From NCBI GenBank assembly GCA_947631075.1, contig CANRJU010000079.1:1-9964 (forward strand): DNA of 9,964 nucleotides, in the 5' to 3' direction. Numbering within the stretch: position 1 is the stretch's first letter; every line of letters begins with the position of its first letter. This DNA is from an uncultured Lachnospiraceae bacterium (GTDB taxonomy: Bacteria > Bacillota > Clostridia > Lachnospirales > Lachnospiraceae). A model generated the notes under the pieces. The model had not been told where the DNA came from. It did no database searches and worked only from the letters and a program-made list of their open reading frames with translations. Of this stretch, positions 6,496-9,964 are shown one piece after another. Made by a program: the position numbers and the translations under genes.

Positions 6496-6522
6496 GAAAA
6501 AACGGGAAAATACTGCCGATAT
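6496..6522 (+). promoter_or_regulatory. Candidate sigma-28 (SigD/FliA) flagellar promoter
   Basis: GCCGATAT (6515-6522) exactly matches the Bacillus-type SigD -10 element, and GAAA (6496-6499), a three-of-four match to TAAA, lies 15 bases upstream. The distance to the ATG at 6573 is about 50 bases, nearly the same as for the site at 5776-5803. The rest of the 147-base gap holds no other clear signal. Confidence 0.6.
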
Positions 6523-6572
6523 AAATGATAAAAGCAGCTCTTGAATAAATATAACCAAGGAAGGAGATTATC

Positions 6573-7232
6573 ATGGCAGTAACAGGAGTAAATGATTACG
6601 CAAACGCCTACGCGGCCTCCACAAACGCCGCCAGCGCCAAAGGCAGCAGTGAGGCAAATAGAACAACGCAGGAATATCTGACTGAATTGAAGCAAAAATA
6701 TCCGGATGTGAATATTACGGTAGCGGACTTTTCCAATATTGAACAGCGCAAGTCGTATATGTTCAGCTGCAGCGGGTACAGCAATGTCGCTATTTCATCT
6801 AAAATTATTGCGAAAATGGCGTCGGATCCGGCAGTAGCGGCAAAATATGAGAAGGTCATTGCGGATGCGCCTGATTTAGGAGAAAGATTTAAAAAAGAAA
6901 TTAGCGCTATGGGAGGAGAGCAAATCGCCTGTGGAACTGTAATTGACAAAGATGGAAAAGTCACTTATTGGGGTATCAGTAGGGCTAAACCGCGCGAAAA
7001 TCCCGGAACGGTCTACAAGGAAAAGGTACAGAAACAGCTTGCAGAAAAGCGGGAGAAGAAGAAAAAGGAAGAAAGGTTAAAGGAAAAGCGGCTGGAGCAG
7101 GCAGAAACGGCGGAGCAGCTTTTAGAAAAGATGAAAGCGACATCTAAAGCGGACGCCTTGGAGAATACGCCTGATTCAACAGAAAAAATTCCTGAAAACG
7201 GCAAGGGAACGCAGGTGGATTTTACAATCTGA
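6573..7232 (+). CDS. DUF6033-like protein with charged coiled-coil tail
   Basis: A 219-residue protein starting MAVTGVNDYANAYAAST, a Ser/Ala/Asn-rich start typical of the Lachnospiraceae DUF6033 group. Residues about 30-130 form the main domain, with YLTELKQKYPDVNITVADF, a VAISSKIIAKMASDP helix and a GTVIDKDGKVTYWGISR hairpin. Residues about 148-190 are a highly charged Lys/Glu coiled coil, followed by a disordered end. It has no signal peptide or membrane segment. The function of this family is unknown to me. The ATG follows AGGAAGGAG (6558-6566), and a sigma-28-like promoter lies about 50 bases before it, pointing to co-regulation with flagellar genes. A short related-looking fragment follows after 18 bases. 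Family naming is from memory of the sequence pattern and should be tested. Confidence 0.75.
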   Translation: MAVTGVNDYANAYAASTNAASAKGSSEANRTTQEYLTELKQKYPDVNITVADFSNIEQRKSYMFSCSGYSNVAISSKIIAKMASDPAVAAKYEKVIADAPDLGERFKKEISAMGGEQIACGTVIDKDGKVTYWGISRAKPRENPGTVYKEKVQKQLAEKREKKKKEERLKEKRLEQAETAEQLLEKMKATSKADALENTPDSTEKIPENGKGTQVDFTI

Positions 7233-7250
7233 TTTTAGGGGGAATGGTTT

Positions 7251-7373
7251 ATGCCAGTGACAGTAAGCAGCATTTATAATTCTTATGTTGAAAACAGCAC
7301 AAGTGCGACTGGGAAAAAGCAAAAGACAGAAAGCGCCCAGAGAGGGCTAGGCGGGAAATGGCGGCAGGTTTGA
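7251..7373 (+). pseudogene. N-terminal fragment resembling a DUF6033-type gene
   Basis: An ATG eight bases after AGGGGGAA (7236-7243) opens a 40-residue frame, MPVTVSSIYNSYVENSTSATG..., ending at a TGA at 7371. Its first 20 or so residues have the same make-up as the start of the upstream protein (short hydrophobic start, then Ser/Asn/Tyr/Thr), while the end (QRGLGGKWRQV) does not look like the family. The good ribosome binding site and the 18-base spacing suggest a former second gene of the same operon whose body has been lost or replaced. It could instead be a genuine small protein. Confidence 0.5.
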
Positions 7374-7683
7374 TTTCAGTATATAAACATTTTCGACGCG
7401 ATTTCGGCGGTTACGGGAGCTATGCTGCATTTTATGTAACTCTTGGTAAAATGCTTTTCCATGAAATCCCACCGCGCGTCGTCCTTGCAGCAGCAGTCGT
7501 CGTCGTCGGGAGTGTCCCACGGGAAACCAGATTGCATATGGGCCCGTATTCTGGGGAAAAAGCTGTCATCAATTTGCGGCATGACTGATTTTAGGGCCTC
7601 GAAAACACTTCTCGACTATAGCGATTTTGAGTGCGTAATAGTACCATCAAAATCCCAACGGGGAAACTCAAATAAAAAAACTG
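7374..7683. other. Non-coding or degenerate stretch before rpmF
   Basis: I see no supported gene here. It contains a GCA/TCG trinucleotide run (7487-7509), an inverted repeat GATTTTGA/TCAAAATC (7623-7630 and 7647-7654) without a following T-run, and frames open on both strands but lacking ribosome binding sites. The DUF177 (yceD) gene that often precedes rpmF is not present. Confidence 0.55.
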
Positions 7684-7712
7684 TTGACATTTGCCCGAAG
7701 TGCATATATAAT
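7684..7712 (+). promoter_or_regulatory. Consensus sigma-A promoter for rpmF
   Basis: TTGACA (7684-7689) and TATAAT (7707-7712) match the consensus exactly with a 17-base spacer. Transcription should start near 7719, about 40 bases before the L32 start. It may also feed the trp leader, because no terminator is visible after rpmF. Confidence 0.85.
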
Positions 7713-7761
7713 TGAAAAAGTGTTTTGATGTTTTGAGTATTTGCGAGGAGGTGTAATCGAC

Positions 7762-7950
7762 GTGAGTATCTGTCCTAAAAATAAATCTTCAAAATCGAGA
7801 AGAGATAAGCGCAGAGCGAATTGGAAAATGACCGCTCCTACCTTAGTAAAGTGCAGCAAGTGCGGAGCGCTGATGGTTCCCCACAGAATGTGCAAGAGCT
7901 GTGGAAGCTACAACAAGAAAGAGATTCTTTCAACGACTGCTGCAGAGTAA
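7762..7950 (+). CDS. rpmF: 50S ribosomal protein L32
   Basis: This 62-residue protein is the small large-subunit protein L32. It begins MSICPKNKSSKSRRDKRR, the basic rRNA-binding tail of the family, followed by TAPTLVKCSKCGALMVPHRMCKSC. The four cysteines (C31, C34, C44 and C47) form the zinc ribbon, so this is the zinc-binding (C+) type rather than the cysteine-free paralogue made under zinc starvation. The start is GTG at 7762, eight bases after GAGGAGGTG; an ATG at 7741 is not used because that region is the leader and would add residues foreign to the family. A perfect sigma-A promoter precedes it. Its usual neighbours in Firmicutes (DUF177, plsX, acpP) are absent on both sides, and the trp operon leader follows directly. 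Confidence 0.95.
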   Translation: MSICPKNKSSKSRRDKRRANWKMTAPTLVKCSKCGALMVPHRMCKSCGSYNKKEILSTTAAE

Positions 7951-7969
7951 ATAGCATATACACCAGATG

Positions 7970-8249
7970 GAAACCGTTGACCGGGAGAAGTAGGTGTCCT
8001 GCACGTTTTCAGAGAGTGGCCGGCTGGTGCGAGGCCATGGCGAAGGGATGCTGAATGGACCTGGGAGGGCAGCTTGAAATTCGACACGATATCGGAGAGT
8101 AGACGCTGACGGAAGCCTGAACCGTTATAGTCAGGAGTGCATGATGGTGCACGGTAGAGTGGGCTGCCTGGCAGCCAATTTGGGTGGTACCGCAGGAGAT
8201 AAAACTCTTGTCCCTTTCTGAAACAGGAATGTGGACGGGAGTTTTTTTA
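7970..8249 (+). promoter_or_regulatory. T-box riboswitch, tRNA-Trp specific, controlling the trp operon
   Basis: This leader senses the charging state of tRNA-Trp. Stem I shows the S-turn (loop E) strands AGTA (7989-7992) and GAA (8053-8055), with GTGTCC/GGATGC pairing above them. The specifier codon TGG (8056-8058) follows GAA and precedes a purine, as expected. AGAGAG (8011-8016) fits the distal bulge region. GGCTG/CAGCC (8162-8176) forms a hairpin before the conserved T-box core TGGGTGGTACCGC (8181-8193), which pairs with the 3' end of uncharged tRNA and, with GTCCC near 8210, makes the antiterminator. The start boundary is approximate. It lies between rpmF and trpE. Confidence 0.93.
8201..8249 (+). 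terminator. T-box intrinsic terminator
   Basis: AAAACTCTTGTCC (8201-8213) pairs with GGACGGGAGTTTT (8233 onward, two G-U pairs), followed by a T run to 8248. It competes with the antiterminator for the GTCCC segment, so it forms when tRNA-Trp is charged and stops transcription before trpE. Confidence 0.9.
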
Positions 8250-8278
8250 TTATAATATCAGAAAAGGAGGCAGTGCAT

Positions 8279-9745
8279 ATGCAGGACACAGCCATCGACC
8301 GGATCCGGGAGTTTGCCGGAGAATACGACATCGTGCCGGTCCAGAGAGAAATTTACGCGGATGTGGTGACGCCGATCCTTCTGCTCCGGAAAATCGCGGC
8401 CAGAGGGGGAAACCACTATCTGTTGGAGAGTATAGAGGGCGGAGAGAAGTGGGGACGGTATTCATTTTTGGGATACGATCCCATCATGCGGGTGACCTGC
8501 CAGGAAAAGCAGGTGACGATTGACAGGCGCGGACAGAAGCAGGTCCGGGAGACGGAGGATTCCCTGGGAGTGCTCCGGGAGATTTTGAGCCATTACCGGG
8601 CGCCGAAGATTGAGGGGATGCCTCCCTTTGCGGGCGGCTTTGTGGGGTATTTCGCCTATGCCATGATCGCTCACGCGGAGAAAAAGCTCCACATCAAGCG
8701 GGGGGATTTCGCGGACTACGACCTGATGCTGTTCGACAAGGTGATCGCCTACGACCACTTGAAGCAGAAAATCGTCATTGTGGCAAATGTGAGCACGTCC
8801 GGGGACATTGAGCAGAATTACGCGAAGGCGCAGGCGGATATGAAGGGAATCATTTCCCTGATCCGGGACACCTCGCCGCTGCCGGAGGAGCCGGTGTACG
8901 ACCGGGTGAATTTTACCTGCAACGTGACGAAGGACGAATACGCTAAGATGGTGGAAAAGACGCGCGAATATATTTTTGACGGGGACATTTTCCAGGCGGT
9001 GATATCCAGACAGTTTTCCAGTGACTACGAGGGGAGCCTGATCAATCCCTACCGGGTGCTGCGCACCACGAATCCGTCGCCCTATATGGTGTACATGAAT
9101 ATGGAGGACGTGGAGATTATGAGCACGTCGCCGGAGACGTTAGTGCGGCTCGAGGATGGGCGGCTCGTCACCTTCCCGGTGGCGGGATCGAGGCCCCGTG
9201 GAAAGGACGAGGCGGAGGACGAGGCGCTTGTGGCCGATCTGATGGCGGACGCCAAGGAGCTGTCGGAGCACAATATGTTAGTGGATTTGGGGCGCAACGA
9301 TTTGGGGCGGATTTCGGATTTTGGCTCCGTGGAGGTCACGAAGTACCAGATGATCCACAAGTATTCCAAGATTATGCACATCTGTTCCCAGGTGGAGGGA
9401 AATATCCGCGACGACTGCGATTCGCTGGACGCCATACGCTCGGTGCTCCCGGCGGGAACCCTGTCCGGGGCGCCCAAGATCCGCGCCTGCGAGATCATTG
9501 ACGAGCTGGAGCCGGAGCCACGGGGCATCTACGGCGGGGCGCTTGGATATGTGGATTTCAGCGGCAATCTGGATACCTGCATCGCCATCCGCATGGCGGT
9601 GAAAAAGGGCGGCAAGGTCTATGTGCAGGCCGGGGGCGGCATTGTGGCGGACAGCAGGCCGGAGATGGAGTATCAGGAGTCGGCCAACAAGGCGAAGGCC
9701 GTGATGCTCGCGATTGAAAATGCGAAGGAGGCGGTGGAGGGATGA
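8279..9745 (+). CDS. trpE: Anthranilate synthase component I
   Basis: This 488-residue enzyme makes anthranilate from chorismate and ammonia, the first committed step of tryptophan synthesis, with the TrpG glutaminase supplying the ammonia. The N-terminal domain (about 10-160) carries LLES (48-51), part of the tryptophan feedback site, and GRYSFLG just after it. The chorismate-binding domain (about 215-480) carries TSPE, FPVAGSRPRG, LVDLGRNDLGR, AGTLSGAPKIRA and the C-terminal GGGIVADSRPEMEYQE. The start is ATG 8279, eight bases after AAGGAGG (8264-8270). A longer frame from GTG 8231 begins inside the terminator and is not the real start. Length is normal for the family. The stop overlaps the trpG start as ATGA. 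It could in principle be a PabB/TrpE hybrid, but the Trp T-box settles the role. Confidence 0.97.
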   Translation: MQDTAIDRIREFAGEYDIVPVQREIYADVVTPILLLRKIAARGGNHYLLESIEGGEKWGRYSFLGYDPIMRVTCQEKQVTIDRRGQKQVRETEDSLGVLREILSHYRAPKIEGMPPFAGGFVGYFAYAMIAHAEKKLHIKRGDFADYDLMLFDKVIAYDHLKQKIVIVANVSTSGDIEQNYAKAQADMKGIISLIRDTSPLPEEPVYDRVNFTCNVTKDEYAKMVEKTREYIFDGDIFQAVISRQFSSDYEGSLINPYRVLRTTNPSPYMVYMNMEDVEIMSTSPETLVRLEDGRLVTFPVAGSRPRGKDEAEDEALVADLMADAKELSEHNMLVDLGRNDLGRISDFGSVEVTKYQMIHKYSKIMHICSQVEGNIRDDCDSLDAIRSVLPAGTLSGAPKIRACEIIDELEPEPRGIYGGALGYVDFSGNLDTCIAIRMAVKKGGKVYVQAGGGIVADSRPEMEYQESANKAKAVMLAIENAKEAVEG

Positions 9746-9964
9746 TTCTTCTCGTGGACAATTATGATAGTTTTTCCTATAATCTGGTACAATATATCGG
9801 AACGCTGAACCCGGACATCCGGGTGGTGCGAAACGACGAGCTGACAGTGGAGGAAATTGAAAAGCTCGCGCCCTCCCACATCGTGCTCTCGCCGGGGCCG
9901 GGATATCCGAAGGACGCCGGCATCTGCGAGGAGCTGGTGAAAAAGCTGCAGGGAAAGGTCCCCA
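9742..9964 (+). CDS. trpG: Anthranilate synthase component II, glutamine amidotransferase (partial, runs off the window)
   Basis: The first 74 residues are visible. MILLVDNYDSFSYNLVQYI is the classic start of class I glutamine amidotransferases of the TrpG/PabA type, and VLSPGPGYPKDAG is the conserved SPGP-x-x-P-x-x-x-G motif that forms part of the oxyanion-side loop. The catalytic Cys-His-Glu triad lies beyond the window end. The ATG overlaps the trpE stop (ATGA), so the two subunits should be translationally coupled and made in equal amounts. It releases ammonia from glutamine for TrpE. In organisms with a single copy it may also serve PabB in folate synthesis. Confidence 0.95.
   Translation, partial: MILLVDNYDSFSYNLVQYIGTLNPDIRVVRNDELTVEEIEKLAPSHIVLSPGPGYPKDAGICEELVKKLQGKVP

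Noticed and set aside
7487..7509. GCA/TCG trinucleotide run as a microsatellite or CRISPR-like repeat
   Set aside because: Only three to four units of each triplet, no spacers and no further copies nearby.
7623..7654. GATTTTGA/TCAAAATC inverted repeat as a terminator
   Set aside because: Eight weak base pairs with a 16-base loop and no following T-run; at most a minor regulatory site.
7821..8054. Frame of 77 codons overlapping rpmF and the T-box
   Set aside because: It is out of frame with rpmF and runs into the structured leader; there is no ribosome binding site.
8231..8278. Longer trpE start at GTG 8231
   Set aside because: It begins inside the 3' arm of the T-box terminator and translates the T-run; ATG 8279 has an ideal AAGGAGG and fits the family length.

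Overview
The window looks like chromosomal DNA from a Gram-positive Clostridia species, most likely a motile member of the Lachnospiraceae. Supporting signs are strong AGGAGG-type ribosome binding sites, TTG and GTG starts, a T-box-controlled trp operon, several hypothetical families I associate with Lachnospiraceae, and two sites resembling sigma-28 (SigD/FliA) flagellar promoters. Every gene I can support is on the + strand. I see no tRNA, rRNA, CRISPR array or intact insertion sequence.

Bases 1-2607 hold three closely spaced genes: a GNAT-type acetyltransferase that lacks the usual N-terminal part and carries an unknown C-terminal domain, then two unrecognised proteins, the first of which has an apparent internal duplication. 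Bases 2608-4700 are an eroded accessory patch. It contains a small putative antitoxin (2699-2878), a zeta-toxin-like gene cut off soon after its Walker A motif (2881-3009), a calcineurin-like phosphoesterase translationally coupled to that remnant (3006-3692), a 17-bp-arm perfect palindrome next to a near-consensus promoter (3713-3785), and a decayed ATP-binding/winged-helix protein that has lost its N-terminal domain and carries a frameshift (3806-4695).

Bases 4727-5778 carry a second, different metallophosphoesterase and a single-domain EamA transporter, probably co-transcribed. Bases 5776-7373 form what looks like a small flagellar-regulon locus. Two genes are each preceded by a GCCGATAA/T site with an appropriately spaced TAAA-like -35 box: an unrecognised protein with a TTG start, and a DUF6033-like protein with a charged coiled-coil tail. 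A 40-residue fragment resembling the start of a related gene follows. Bases 7374-7683 have no convincing gene.

From 7684 the sequence is core genome: a consensus promoter, rpmF (ribosomal protein L32, zinc type), a T-box leader with a UGG (Trp) specifier and its terminator, trpE (anthranilate synthase component I), and the start of trpG, which overlaps trpE by ATGA and runs off the window. TrpE and TrpG together make anthranilate from chorismate. Uncharged tRNA-Trp should relieve termination in the leader, and TrpE keeps the LLES feedback motif, so the pathway appears controlled at both RNA and enzyme level. No terminator is visible between rpmF and the T-box, so the two may share transcripts.
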